A stretch of DNA of 64,000 bases, from NCBI RefSeq assembly GCF_003426025.1, contig NZ_QJSH01000001.1:62001-126000 (forward strand). The letters run 5' to 3'. Below the pieces are notes generated by a model, which did no database searches, had not been told where the DNA came from, and saw nothing but the letters and a program-made list of their open reading frames with translations. The stretch is from Paraliobacillus quinghaiensis. GTDB taxonomy: Bacteria > Bacillota > Bacilli > Bacillales > Amphibacillaceae. The number at the start of each line of letters is the position of its first letter. Position 1 is the first letter of the stretch. The translations under genes were made by a program, and so were the position numbers. Shown here piece after piece: positions 1 through 8,150 of this stretch.

Positions 1-1
1 A

Positions 2-385
2 GCGAATGTAGAACGTGAAATAACTAATTACGAGAGTCAAATTTCTAAAAAAGATCAACAGATTAGGACACTTGAGGCAGAGCTTTCAAATCATGAACAG
101 ACAATTGAAGAATTAAATCAAGAGGTTGTTAAACTTACAAATCAAGTTGAAGAAGTGTTTGAAGAAGAAACAACTAATCAAGAAGTGAATAGTGAAAAAC
201 TAGATAAATTAACTAAATCATATGAAGAAATGGATGCAGAAAAAGCAGCAGCAATCCTAACTAATATTACCTCAGAATTGGCTGCTAGCTTATTACAACA
301 AATGAACAACGAAGCACGAGGATCCATTTTAAGTGAGATGGATGCAGAGATTGCCGCGGATCTTACGCAATTGTTACTTGAATAA
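2..385 (+). CDS. ylxF: YlxF/MotE-like flagellar protein, C-terminal part
   Basis: The frame is open from the window edge, so the start is missing; 127 residues remain. The first half is heptad-rich, Glu/Gln/Lys-rich coiled coil. The last 55 or so residues (EEMDAEKAAAILTNI through MDAEIAADLTQLL) look like the MgtE intracellular N-domain repeat of the YlxF/MotE family, a membrane-anchored protein encoded between fliJ and fliK in Bacillaceae. The missing N-terminus should carry the membrane segment. It lies 39 bp before fliK, which supports the assignment. A stator-assembly role is known only for distant relatives, so the function here is inferred. Confidence 0.8.
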   Translation, partial: ANVEREITNYESQISKKDQQIRTLEAELSNHEQTIEELNQEVVKLTNQVEEVFEEETTNQEVNSEKLDKLTKSYEEMDAEKAAAILTNITSELAASLLQQMNNEARGSILSEMDAEIAADLTQLLLE

Positions 386-424
386 TAAATGATTATTACG
401 TACTTGAGAGGAGGTGAAAGAGAG

Positions 425-2380
425 ATGAATGTAGCTGCACTGATGAACCAGCAAACAGCTAAGGTGGAAAAAAGGAATTTAAATAATAACACAACAGGGC
501 AATCACCATTTGGTAATCTATTAAAAGGCCTTGAGAATAAGATAACTGATAGTTTAAGAGAGAGTCCACCTCAATTAGGTATTAGAGAAAAATTAACGTC
601 AGTTAAAGAAAACAATGAAACTAATAGCCTCCTTAAGGCACTGGTAACAAGTGATCAACTAAGTTTAAAGCAAGTGTTACAACAACTTGAAGTGAACCAA
701 GATTCTAATTCTTTTACTGCTCAGACAAATCAAGATGTTCTTACGAAAATAGCTGCATTTAGTTCTTTATTGACGGAAGTTGCTACAGATAACCAAAAAC
801 TAGATGAAATAAACAACTTGTCTAACAAGGAGCTATTACATGGTCGTTTACTTCTAAGTGAAAATCATACTTTATCAGATGTCGATTTAGAAACCTTAAC
901 GAATCAATTGAGACAAGTGATCAGACAAATTTCAACAGATCAAACAGGGTATGACTCTGAAGGAGAAACGATTCAATTACTACAACAATTGGAATCACTA
1001 GCAGAAAAAAGTAATATGCCTGAAGAAGCAAAACAGCTTAAGAAGCTTGTGTCACTTCTGCCTGTGGATTCAGATGAAAAAGAGCAAAACAATTTAATTA
1101 GCAAATCGAGCAATGATATTGCATTGGATCACATACCTCTTGCTGATTTACCAACTTTAGAGCATCAAAAGCTTGATACAAAAGAAATGACAAGTTTGAA
1201 AGAAGAGATAGGGCAACTAATAAGACAAGTTTCAGTTAACAAACCAGCAAATGATGCAGTGGCAAAAGTGATGGAATTATTGGAACAATGGGCAACTTTG
1301 ACTGAAATACCACCACAAGAAACGTTAGCTTCAACAGATACAAAAGGCATAACTAGCGTAGAAAATGATTCGGTAAAACAGATTCTCTCACAGATTTCTC
1401 GAGAAATAGAAACGCAACAAGAAATTCCAAGTGATAAGCTTATAAATCAACTTGAATCGTTAGAGCGGTTGTTGCAAGTCGAACTGAAAGCGGTCAATAA
1501 TAATCAGTTGACTCGATTACCAGAAATAGAAAATTTATGGAAGCAAATTAGTCAAGTTCTAGAGGTTGCAGGTCAATTAGAAAACGATTCAAATGTAAAA
1601 GTCTTGAAGTTGTTAGAGCAGTGGTCTTCTTTAGAAAAAGCAGCACCCAAAGAAGTAGCTAACTTGTTAACGCAAAAGCAAACCACACCAGAGGGTCAGT
1701 TGTGGTCTCGCCTATTACAAACGTATCAAAAAAGAGCAGATGGGCAAATGCAATCCAAGTATCAATCTAGTGCAATGGTAACAACAACTGATGTATCAAA
1801 ATGGATTAAAAATGCGGTTTCTAGAATAACTTCTGAATCCGACCAACCAAAGACAGCTAGTTTCGTAGAAAATTTTCAGCCAGGGCAATCCATTTCCAAG
1901 CTAGAACAATTTGTTGTTCATATGAAACAAGCGGAAATGCCTGATCAAAAAGCAATGGAAAACCAGTTAATGGAACAATTTCAGAAAGTTATCAAGTCAA
2001 GTAAATTTATGACTGGGCCGAACGGATCTAATCAATTGTTGATAAAATTAAACCCAAATCAGTTGGGAGATATATCAGTCAAACTAACCCAATTAAATGG
2101 AGAAATGATTGTGAAAATTGCTGCGACAACACAAGCCGCCAAAGAAGCGTTAGAATCAAATTTACAACAATTGCGGCATATGTTTTCACCAAGTCAAGTA
2201 GTTGTTGAAAAGCAAGATGCACAGAGCTTTGCACAAGCCCAGGATGAATGGAATGATTCTTTTGATGATCAAATGTCACAATCCAGAGAGCAAGAGGATT
2301 CAGAGAGGCAAGAACATGAAGATCCAGATAAAGAGCAGGATCTTAGTTTTGAACAAGTATTAATGAATGAGAGAGTGTAG
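425..2380 (+). CDS. fliK: Flagellar hook-length control protein FliK
   Basis: Controls hook length and switches export specificity through FlhB. The start is the ATG at 425 (MNVAALMNQQ), preceded by AGGAGGTGA at 409-417; an in-frame ATG at 389 lacks such a site. The 651-residue product is Gln/Glu-rich with a folded C-terminal Flg_hook domain (about residues 520-610, containing NQLLIKLNPNQLGDISVKL) and a very acidic tail. The middle contains about four degenerate 40-residue repeats of the form (L/I)xQ(I/V)x...(L)LEQxxSLxE (about 908-1035, 1201-1325, 1376-1490, 1538-1655), consistent with an expandable ruler. It sits between ylxF and flgD, the usual order. Confidence 0.93.
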   Translation: MNVAALMNQQTAKVEKRNLNNNTTGQSPFGNLLKGLENKITDSLRESPPQLGIREKLTSVKENNETNSLLKALVTSDQLSLKQVLQQLEVNQDSNSFTAQTNQDVLTKIAAFSSLLTEVATDNQKLDEINNLSNKELLHGRLLLSENHTLSDVDLETLTNQLRQVIRQISTDQTGYDSEGETIQLLQQLESLAEKSNMPEEAKQLKKLVSLLPVDSDEKEQNNLISKSSNDIALDHIPLADLPTLEHQKLDTKEMTSLKEEIGQLIRQVSVNKPANDAVAKVMELLEQWATLTEIPPQETLASTDTKGITSVENDSVKQILSQISREIETQQEIPSDKLINQLESLERLLQVELKAVNNNQLTRLPEIENLWKQISQVLEVAGQLENDSNVKVLKLLEQWSSLEKAAPKEVANLLTQKQTTPEGQLWSRLLQTYQKRADGQMQSKYQSSAMVTTTDVSKWIKNAVSRITSESDQPKTASFVENFQPGQSISKLEQFVVHMKQAEMPDQKAMENQLMEQFQKVIKSSKFMTGPNGSNQLLIKLNPNQLGDISVKLTQLNGEMIVKIAATTQAAKEALESNLQQLRHMFSPSQVVVEKQDAQSFAQAQDEWNDSFDDQMSQSREQEDSERQEHEDPDKEQDLSFEQVLMNERV

Positions 2381-2390
2381 GTGAGTCATA

Positions 2391-2840
2391 GTGACAACAA
2401 TAGATAGTTCTTATTATTTAAGTAATAAGCCTAGAGGTACAACAAACTCTAACTTGGGTAAAGATGAATTCATGCGGATATTGATGACACAATTGCAGAA
2501 TCAAGATCCTTTAAATCCTATGGAAGATAAGGAATTTGTTTCACAAATGGCAACTTTTTCTTCGCTAGAGCAAACGATGGAAATGAACAAGGCAATTAAT
2601 CAATTAGTTCAGAATCAAGCTGTTTCACCTGTCATTCAGTACAGTCATTTGATTGGTAAAGAAGTTTCTTATTATAATCTAAACGAAGAGACTGGGGAGA
2701 TTATTGAACCAAGAGAAACAGTGAAAAGTCCTGTTATCGCAATTAGTCAAAAAGAGGGACATGCCGTTTTAGAAATGGAAAATGGAAGTAAGATTTATAC
2801 CGATGAAATCATTAAAATAAATCAACCTTCTATCGAATAA
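2391..2840 (+). CDS. flgD: Flagellar hook capping/assembly protein FlgD
   Basis: Caps the growing hook and guides FlgE polymerisation; exported by the flagellar type III system. The product has 149 residues and a GTG start with GTAGGTGAG just upstream. The FlgD N-terminal signature LGKDEFMRILMTQLQNQDPLNPMEDKEF is present in full around residues 22-49, followed by SQMATFSSLEQ. The protein is short because it lacks the Ig-like insert of Gram-negative FlgD, which is normal for Bacillaceae. It begins 10 bp after fliK and precedes the TIGR02530 gene and flgE. Confidence 0.95.
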   Translation: MTTIDSSYYLSNKPRGTTNSNLGKDEFMRILMTQLQNQDPLNPMEDKEFVSQMATFSSLEQTMEMNKAINQLVQNQAVSPVIQYSHLIGKEVSYYNLNEETGEIIEPRETVKSPVIAISQKEGHAVLEMENGSKIYTDEIIKINQPSIE

Positions 2841-2855
2841 GGAAGGGGAAGACAT

Positions 2856-3221
2856 ATGGATCATCGTATCCAACAATTACACCAAGGAGCATTGCTACCA
2901 AAACGTAAGGTAGCACAACCGGTAAAGACGAACACATCGTTTCAAGATATTCTAACCAATGTCCAATCTTTAAAAGTAAGCAAACATGCACAAGCACGTT
3001 TAACAGAACGAAATATTAAGATTGATGATGCAAAATGGCAACAAATTTCAGAAAAAGTAGTTGAGGCAAAACAAAAAGGTATTACAGATTCATTGGTTGT
3101 TACAGATGAAGCAACGCTATTAGTTAGCACGAAGAATAATACTGTAGTTACTGCGATGGATCGCAAAGAAGCGCAAAGTCGTATTTTTACTAATATTAAT
3201 GGCACAATTGTAGTTGATTAG
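2856..3221 (+). CDS. TIGR02530-type flagellar operon protein
   Basis: A conserved protein found between flgD and flgE in many Firmicutes, with no firmly assigned biochemical role. The 121-residue product has a basic, disordered N-terminus and a folded C-terminal region starting at HAQARLTERNI (about residue 45) and ending TNINGTIVVD, typical of the family. The start ATG at 2856 follows GGAAGGGGA. No membrane segment or signal peptide is visible. By position it probably assists hook assembly, but this is inference. It is followed by an unusually long 80-bp spacer before flgE. Confidence 0.85.
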   Translation: MDHRIQQLHQGALLPKRKVAQPVKTNTSFQDILTNVQSLKVSKHAQARLTERNIKIDDAKWQQISEKVVEAKQKGITDSLVVTDEATLLVSTKNNTVVTAMDRKEAQSRIFTNINGTIVVD

Positions 3222-3301
3222 GCTGGACCCGTTTAGGGAAGCCGTTCAAGCTGTTGACTGATTGATACAGCTAAAACATTTAAAAAGGAATGGTGAAAAA
3301 T

Positions 3302-4213
3302 ATGTTACGTTCAATGTATGCAGGTATCTCAGGTATGAAAAATTTTCAAACAAAATTAGATGTGATTGGTAATAATATTGCCAATGTTAATACATCTGGA
3401 TTTAAAAAAGGCCGGGTTACATTTCAAGATATGATGAGTCAAATGGTTTCAGGTGCGGAAGGTCCAGTTCCAGGTAACAGAGGTGGGGTTAACGCAGCGC
3501 AAGTAGGTCTTGGTTCGCAGGTTGGATCAATTGATAATATTCAAACTCAAGGTAATAGACAGACAACAAACCGAACATTAGATTTATCACTTGAAGGTGA
3601 TGGATTGTTTGTAGTTGGTCGTAACTTGATAGATGGCGCTACATTAGGAATAGATTTACAACAGTCTGATGTTAGTTTTACAAGATCTGGTAATTTTTAC
3701 TTAGATAATGATGGGAATATTGTGAATTCAGATGGTCTATATCTACTAGGGGAAGGTTCAGAGGATGCTGCTGGTACTGGAGATTTCATACTAAATGGTG
3801 AATTAAACAAAATAGCAATACCTGCAGATGCTGCAAGCTTCAGTATTGCTGATAATGGCACAGTAAATTATGTTGATCCTCAAGGAAACACTCAAATTGC
3901 TGGTCAAATAAGATTAGCTTCTTTCTCTAATCCTGGTGGACTTGAAAGAACTGGATCTAATAGTTTTAGATTAACAGATAATGCAGGTGCATTTAATGAT
4001 GGTGACGATCTTTTAAATAACATAAATGATTTAGTGACACCAGGTGAGCAAGGTTCTGCATCTATTGTATCTGGCTCATTAGAAATGTCCAATGTTGATT
4101 TAGCAGAAGAGTTTACTGAAATGATTACGGCGCAACGTGCTTTTCAGTCAAATACAAAAATAATCACAACATCAGATGAAATATTACAAGAGTTAGTAAA
4201 CTTGAAGCGATAA
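3302..4213 (+). CDS. flgE: Flagellar hook protein FlgE
   Basis: Main structural subunit of the hook. The N-terminal rod-type motif MLRSMYAGISGMKNFQ...NNIANVNTSGFK and the C-terminal helix SNVDLAEEFTEMITAQRAFQSNTKII frame a variable middle, as in the FlgE/FlgG family; 303 residues is usual for the short Bacillaceae hook protein. The ATG at 3302 is chosen over the in-frame ATG at 3290: the AAGGAATGGTGA stretch sits at proper spacing for 3302, while it abuts 3290. Some databases call this protein FlgG, but its location after flgD and before swrD supports hook protein. Confidence 0.93.
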   Translation: MLRSMYAGISGMKNFQTKLDVIGNNIANVNTSGFKKGRVTFQDMMSQMVSGAEGPVPGNRGGVNAAQVGLGSQVGSIDNIQTQGNRQTTNRTLDLSLEGDGLFVVGRNLIDGATLGIDLQQSDVSFTRSGNFYLDNDGNIVNSDGLYLLGEGSEDAAGTGDFILNGELNKIAIPADAASFSIADNGTVNYVDPQGNTQIAGQIRLASFSNPGGLERTGSNSFRLTDNAGAFNDGDDLLNNINDLVTPGEQGSASIVSGSLEMSNVDLAEEFTEMITAQRAFQSNTKIITTSDEILQELVNLKR

Positions 4214-4258
4214 TAAGGAGGTGTGGAGCAGGTTTATATAACTTGCTCCAACCATAAT
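4214..4258 (+). promoter_or_regulatory. Hairpin separating Shine-Dalgarno and AUG of swrD
   Basis: A strong AAGGAGGTG (4214-4222) lies 37 nt before the ATG at 4259, too far for normal initiation. The gap is almost exactly filled by an inverted repeat: 4224-4234 pairs with 4240-4250 (TGGAGCA/TGCTCCA, one G-U, then GTT/AAC), giving 11 bp around a 5-nt loop. Folded, it leaves about 10 unpaired nt between SD and AUG, close to the normal distance. This suggests initiation across a folded spacer, as described for some phage T4 mRNAs. The structure is read directly from the sequence; the function is inferred. Confidence 0.6.
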
Positions 4259-4480
4259 ATGATTGAGATCACAAAGTTTAATGGAGATAGCTTTACGCTA
4301 AATGCTCTATTAATAGAACAAATTCAATCATTTCCTGATACAACGATCACACTTACGAACGGCAAGATTATTGTTGTAAAGGAATCCGAACAGGAAGTGG
4401 TAACGTTGGTAAATAGTTATTATGAGATGATTGGTATAAAAGGATGGCAAAAAAAAGTAGGTGAGTGTAATGAATCCTAG
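4259..4480 (+). CDS. swrD: SwrD (FlbD family) flagellar motor power protein
   Basis: Short FlbD/YlzI family protein; in B. subtilis SwrD increases flagellar motor power for swarming. From ATG 4259 the product is 73 residues, MIEITKFNGDSFTLNALLIEQIQ...TITLTNGKIIVVKES, the full usual family domain and length. The frame is open further upstream to a GTG at 4223, but that codon sits only one base from the Shine-Dalgarno and would add 12 non-family residues (EQVYITCSNHN). The ATG has no adjacent SD of its own; a hairpin bridges the distance. The 3' end overlaps fliL by 11 bp. Confidence 0.85.
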   Translation: MIEITKFNGDSFTLNALLIEQIQSFPDTTITLTNGKIIVVKESEQEVVTLVNSYYEMIGIKGWQKKVGECNES

Positions 4481-4886
4481 GTTGTTTAAAATAATGATAG
4501 GTTCTTTGGTGGTCATTTTAATTGTAGGGATAGGCGCACTAATTTATATTTTAAATAGTTCAGATGAAACAGATGGCGAGTTAAGTATCGAAGAAATGGT
4601 AGAATATTCGTTTACAACAGAAGAGATGAATACAGATTTAAAAAACGGTGGTTTTGTCCAAATTCAGTTTAATATAATAACAGATAGTAAAAAAGCACGT
4701 GCTGAAGTACAGAATCGCTCATTTCAGTTAAAAAACATTTTTATAAAAGAATCAGTGGATTTGACAAAAACGGATTTCCAACAAGGACTATCTGATTTAG
4801 AGACAAATCTAAAAAATCAAATGAATGAGCTTATGAATGAAGGAAAAATTATCGATGTGTATATCATTAGTAAAATCCTACAGTGA
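4470..4886 (+). CDS. fliL: Flagellar basal body-associated protein FliL
   Basis: Single-pass inner-membrane protein that surrounds and stabilises stators. A transmembrane helix at residues 6-28 (FKIMIGSLVVILIVGIGALIYIL) is followed by an extracytoplasmic domain of about 110 residues ending in FQQGLSDLETNLKNQMNELMNEGKIIDVYI, typical of FliL. The ATG at 4470 is preferred over the GTG at 4461 because GTAGGTGAG (4458-4465) serves it. It overlaps swrD, so translation is probably coupled. The 138-residue length matches the family. Confidence 0.93.
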   Translation: MNPRLFKIMIGSLVVILIVGIGALIYILNSSDETDGELSIEEMVEYSFTTEEMNTDLKNGGFVQIQFNIITDSKKARAEVQNRSFQLKNIFIKESVDLTKTDFQQGLSDLETNLKNQMNELMNEGKIIDVYIISKILQ

Positions 4887-4915
4887 TAAAAGCTCCAACA
4901 TAGGAGGTGAAGGTT

Positions 4916-5911
4916 GTGGCCAATGAGGTTCTATCGCAAAATGAAATTGATGCATTATTATCCGCACTTTCATCTGGTGAGATGGATGCTAATCAATTAA
5001 AACAAGAAGAACAAGATAAAAAAGTACGTGTCTATGATTTTAAACGTGCATTAAGATTTTCGAAGGATCAAATTCGTAGTATCTCACGAATTCATGAGAA
5101 TTTTGCCCGATTATTAACCACACACTTTTCGGCACAGTTACGTACATATGTACATATTTCCGTTGCATCTGTCGATCAGATTCCGTACGAAGAATTTATT
5201 CGTTCGATTCCTACGATGACGATATTAAATATATACAGTATGTCGCCTCTAGATGGTCGAATTATTTTTGAGTTTAACCCTAATATTGCTTATGCAATGT
5301 TAGATCGAATGCTAGGTGGAAAAGGAAATAGTGTAAACAAAATTGATAGTTTAACAGAAATCGAGTCAACGCTAATGAGTCAATTGTTTGAAAAGGCACT
5401 AGACAATCTGCAAGAAGCTTGGTCATCAGTAATTGATATAGATCCAAATCTAGAGGAATTTGAAGTAAATCCTCAATTCTTACAGTTGGTTTCACCAAAC
5501 GAAACGGTAGTAGTAGTATCATTAAATACAACTATTGGTGAGAGTAGCGGCATGATCAATATATGTATACCGCACGTCGTTTTAGAACCTATAATACCAA
5601 AACTATCTGTTCATTATTGGATGCAAACAGAAAAACCAAAAAACAGAAAACCGGAAGAATATGAGACATTAACCCAAAATCTAGAAACAGCAGAATTAGA
5701 CATGAAAGTGATGTTAGGTGAAACGTCAATTACGGTTGACGACCTATTGCATTTACAAAAAGATGATGTGCTACATCTTAATCAAGCTATAGAGGATTCC
5801 TTAGTAATGCAAGTTGATCAGGAACCACTGTACTACGTACAAGCTGGTAAGAAGAAGAATAAACTTGCAGTGCAAATCATCGATGAAATAAAAAGGGAGG
5901 GATATAATTGA
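4916..5911 (+). CDS. fliM: Flagellar motor switch protein FliM
   Basis: C-ring protein that binds CheY-P and sets rotation direction. The N-terminal EIDALLSAL segment (LSQNEIDALL) is the CheY-binding peptide. A CheC-like middle domain follows (about 45-230, with DQIPYEEFIRSIP and LDRMLGG), then a C-terminal SpoA domain (about 250-330). The GTG at 4916 is chosen because GGAGGTGA at 4903-4910 is at standard spacing; the GTG at 4907 lies inside that site. The product has 331 residues. Its stop overlaps the fliY start by one base (TGATG). Confidence 0.95.
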   Translation: MANEVLSQNEIDALLSALSSGEMDANQLKQEEQDKKVRVYDFKRALRFSKDQIRSISRIHENFARLLTTHFSAQLRTYVHISVASVDQIPYEEFIRSIPTMTILNIYSMSPLDGRIIFEFNPNIAYAMLDRMLGGKGNSVNKIDSLTEIESTLMSQLFEKALDNLQEAWSSVIDIDPNLEEFEVNPQFLQLVSPNETVVVVSLNTTIGESSGMINICIPHVVLEPIIPKLSVHYWMQTEKPKNRKPEEYETLTQNLETAELDMKVMLGETSITVDDLLHLQKDDVLHLNQAIEDSLVMQVDQEPLYYVQAGKKKNKLAVQIIDEIKREGYN

Positions 5912-7077
5912 TGAATGATGGTATGTTGTCACAAGACGAAATAGATGCATTATTGAAAAATACCGATGATGATCAACCTGCAGAAGAAAGTGTAGCATCA
6001 GAACAACATGTAGAAATAGGTGATATTTTATCTGATATTGAAATAGATGCCTTAGGTGAGATAGGAAATATTTCATTTGGGAGTTCTGCAACAACACTTT
6101 CTACTCTTTTAAATCAAAAAGTAGAAATCACAACACCTACTATCTCAGCAATAAATCGAAATCAATTAGAAGATGAGTTTCCACATCCTCATGTAGGAGT
6201 TGAAGTTCAATATACAGAAGGGTTTGAAGGAGTTAATTTATTTGTTCTAAACTCGAATGATGCTGCTATTATTGCGGATTTAATGCTTGGTGGCGATGGG
6301 AAGACAGATTCTGAAGAGTTAAACGACATCCATATGAGTGCTGTACAAGAAGCAATGAATCAAATGATGGGTACGGCGGCAACAAGTATGTCTACTGTAT
6401 TTAGTAAAAGAGTTGATATTTCACCACCTTCAATTATGATGTTAGATGTAAAAGAAGAAAAAAATAATCAATATATACCAGTTGATGATGTTTTAGTTAA
6501 AGTTTCTTTTCAATTAAAAATTGGTGACCTAATTGATTCAAATATTATGCAGATTTTACCAATAACATTTGCCAAAGAAATGGTTGACGGATTATTAAAT
6601 TTCTCACAAGAACAAGAAGTGGCGCCTTCACCTACTGTTGAAACACAAAAACAGAACACACAACAAGAAAAAGAACCTGTTCAAGCGCCAGTTAATAATC
6701 AAGAATCGCAGAAAAGAAATGAACCTAAGAATTTAGGGGAGTCAGCCCAACAAAATGCTGCTGTTCAAACGGCGTCATTTTCAACCTTTGATCCCGTAGA
6801 TCTCCCACAAAGTGAAAAACGCAACTTAGATATGCTGATGGATATTCCGCTACAAGTTACAGTGGAATTAGGTAGAACAAAACGAACAGTTAAAGATATC
6901 TTAGAACTATCCTCAGGATCAATTATTGAACTAGACAAACTAGCTGGAGAACCAGTAGATATTCATGTCAATAATAAATTGATCGCGCAAGGGGAAGTTG
7001 TGGTTATTGATGAGAACTTTGGTGTTCGTGTTACAGATATTGTTAGTCAATCAGATCGATTGAAGAAATTAAGATAA
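5911..7077 (+). CDS. fliY: Flagellar switch protein and CheY-P phosphatase FliY
   Basis: Gram-positive C-ring protein combining FliN with a CheC-type phosphatase. It has an N-terminal CheY-binding peptide (LSQDEIDALL), two CheC active-site helices (EIGNISFGSSATTLSTLLNQ at about residue 50, and EAMNQMMGTAATSMSTVFSK at about residue 149), a Gln/Glu-rich linker (about 230-300) and a C-terminal FliN/SpoA domain (LDMLMDIPLQVTVELGRTKRTVKDIL). The product has 388 residues. It starts at ATG 5911 after GGGAGGG, overlapping the fliM stop. With CheC in the same operon it provides dephosphorylation of CheY-P at the motor. Confidence 0.95.
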   Translation: MNDGMLSQDEIDALLKNTDDDQPAEESVASEQHVEIGDILSDIEIDALGEIGNISFGSSATTLSTLLNQKVEITTPTISAINRNQLEDEFPHPHVGVEVQYTEGFEGVNLFVLNSNDAAIIADLMLGGDGKTDSEELNDIHMSAVQEAMNQMMGTAATSMSTVFSKRVDISPPSIMMLDVKEEKNNQYIPVDDVLVKVSFQLKIGDLIDSNIMQILPITFAKEMVDGLLNFSQEQEVAPSPTVETQKQNTQQEKEPVQAPVNNQESQKRNEPKNLGESAQQNAAVQTASFSTFDPVDLPQSEKRNLDMLMDIPLQVTVELGRTKRTVKDILELSSGSIIELDKLAGEPVDIHVNNKLIAQGEVVVIDENFGVRVTDIVSQSDRLKKLR

Positions 7078-7098
7078 TCACTTAGGAGGTTTTTAGAA

Positions 7099-7461
7099 AT
7101 GGCACAGAAAATTTTAATAGTAGATGATGCAGCTTTTATGCGTATGATGATCAAAGATATTTTAACTAAGAACGGTTTTGAGGTTGTTGGAGAAGCGCAA
7201 GATGGGGTACAGGCAGTAGAAAAATATAAGGAATTAACTCCAGATCTAGTAACAATGGATATTACAATGCCAGAGAAAGATGGTATAGCTGCTTTAAAAG
7301 AAATTAAAGCAATAAATTCTGATGCTGTTGTTATTATGTGTTCAGCAATGGGTCAACAAGGTATGGTAATAGATGCAATTCAAGCTGGAGCAAAAGACTT
7401 CATTGTAAAACCATTCCAGGCGGACCGCGTTATTGAGGCTATCCAAAAAGCACTGGATTGA
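7099..7461 (+). CDS. cheY: Chemotaxis response regulator CheY
   Basis: Single receiver domain of 120 residues. The acidic pocket (VDDAAFMR), the phospho-acceptor Asp54 (TMDITMP), the conserved Ser/Thr region (MCSAMGQ) and Lys (DFIVKPF) are all present. It is phosphorylated by CheA and binds FliM/FliY. A strong AGGAGG precedes ATG 7099, suggesting high expression. It lies between fliY and fliO as in B. subtilis. Its stop overlaps an in-frame TTG of the next gene. Confidence 0.96.
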   Translation: MAQKILIVDDAAFMRMMIKDILTKNGFEVVGEAQDGVQAVEKYKELTPDLVTMDITMPEKDGIAALKEIKAINSDAVVIMCSAMGQQGMVIDAIQAGAKDFIVKPFQADRVIEAIQKALD

Positions 7462-7466
7462 TCAAA

Positions 7467-8150
7467 ATGAAAAGATTAAAATTAATTATTTTATGTTTGG
7501 GATTGGTTGGACTATTTCATCCTGCATCAGTAGAAGCAGCTTCAGATAATGGGTTTGTTGATGAGCTATATAAAGAGGATGTGGAAGAAAATGAACCTAT
7601 AGAAGAAAATGGTGAAGAAGAAGGTAATAATGGTGAGGCTGAACCCGGGTTGGGAAAGCAAAGCTCTACCAATCCAATCATACTATTTATTCAGATTATT
7701 ATAACCTTAGCCTTCATTATTGGATTGATCTATATACTATTAAAATTTATGAATAAAAAAAATAAACTATTTAAACATGCTGGCACATTAGAGAATGTTG
7801 GAGGTATATCCTTAGGTACCAATAAATCAATTCAAATGATTCGGATTGGTGAACGTTTCTATGTTGTCGGTGTCGGTGAGAATATTGAGTTACTATCAGA
7901 GATTACGGATGAAAAGACAATAGAAACATTAACAAACGATCAGGCTTCTGAACAAACAAATTCAAATCAAATTAATGATGTGTTCACACAAGTTATTCCT
8001 AATTTATTAAATCGAAAAAAACAACCAGATCAAATGAAAAGTCCTAGTGAATTCTCATCATTATTTAAAAAAGAGTTAGAAACTTTATCAGAAAAAAGAA
8101 AAAAGGTAACAGCTCAATACAAACGTAAGGACGAAGATAAAAATGAATGA
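7467..8150 (+). CDS. fliO: Flagellar biosynthesis protein FliO/FliZ
   Basis: Accessory membrane protein of the flagellar export gate, called FliZ in B. subtilis. An N-terminal signal-like segment (LKLIILCLGLVGLFHPASVEA) is followed by an acidic stretch, a transmembrane helix (about residues 70-92, NPIILFIQIIITLAFIIGLIYI), and a FliO domain (GGISLGTNKSIQMIRIGERFYVVGVGENIELLSEI). The ATG at 7467 is chosen; the upstream TTG at 7458 overlaps the cheY stop and no good SD is visible, so translation is probably coupled to cheY. The 227-residue product overlaps fliP by 8 bp. Confidence 0.92.
   Translation: MKRLKLIILCLGLVGLFHPASVEAASDNGFVDELYKEDVEENEPIEENGEEEGNNGEAEPGLGKQSSTNPIILFIQIIITLAFIIGLIYILLKFMNKKNKLFKHAGTLENVGGISLGTNKSIQMIRIGERFYVVGVGENIELLSEITDEKTIETLTNDQASEQTNSNQINDVFTQVIPNLLNRKKQPDQMKSPSEFSSLFKKELETLSEKRKKVTAQYKRKDEDKNE

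Noticed and set aside
178-492. 104-residue ORF on the - strand
   Set aside because: Antisense to the ylxF-fliK junction with no supporting signal.
3222-3289. AGCTGT/ACAGCT hairpin and TTGACT before flgE as promoter or terminator
   Set aside because: The stem is 6 bp, with no T run and no -10 at proper spacing.
4223-4258. GTG start for swrD at 4223
   Set aside because: It is one base from the SD, and the 12 extra residues are outside the FlbD family; kept only as an alternative.
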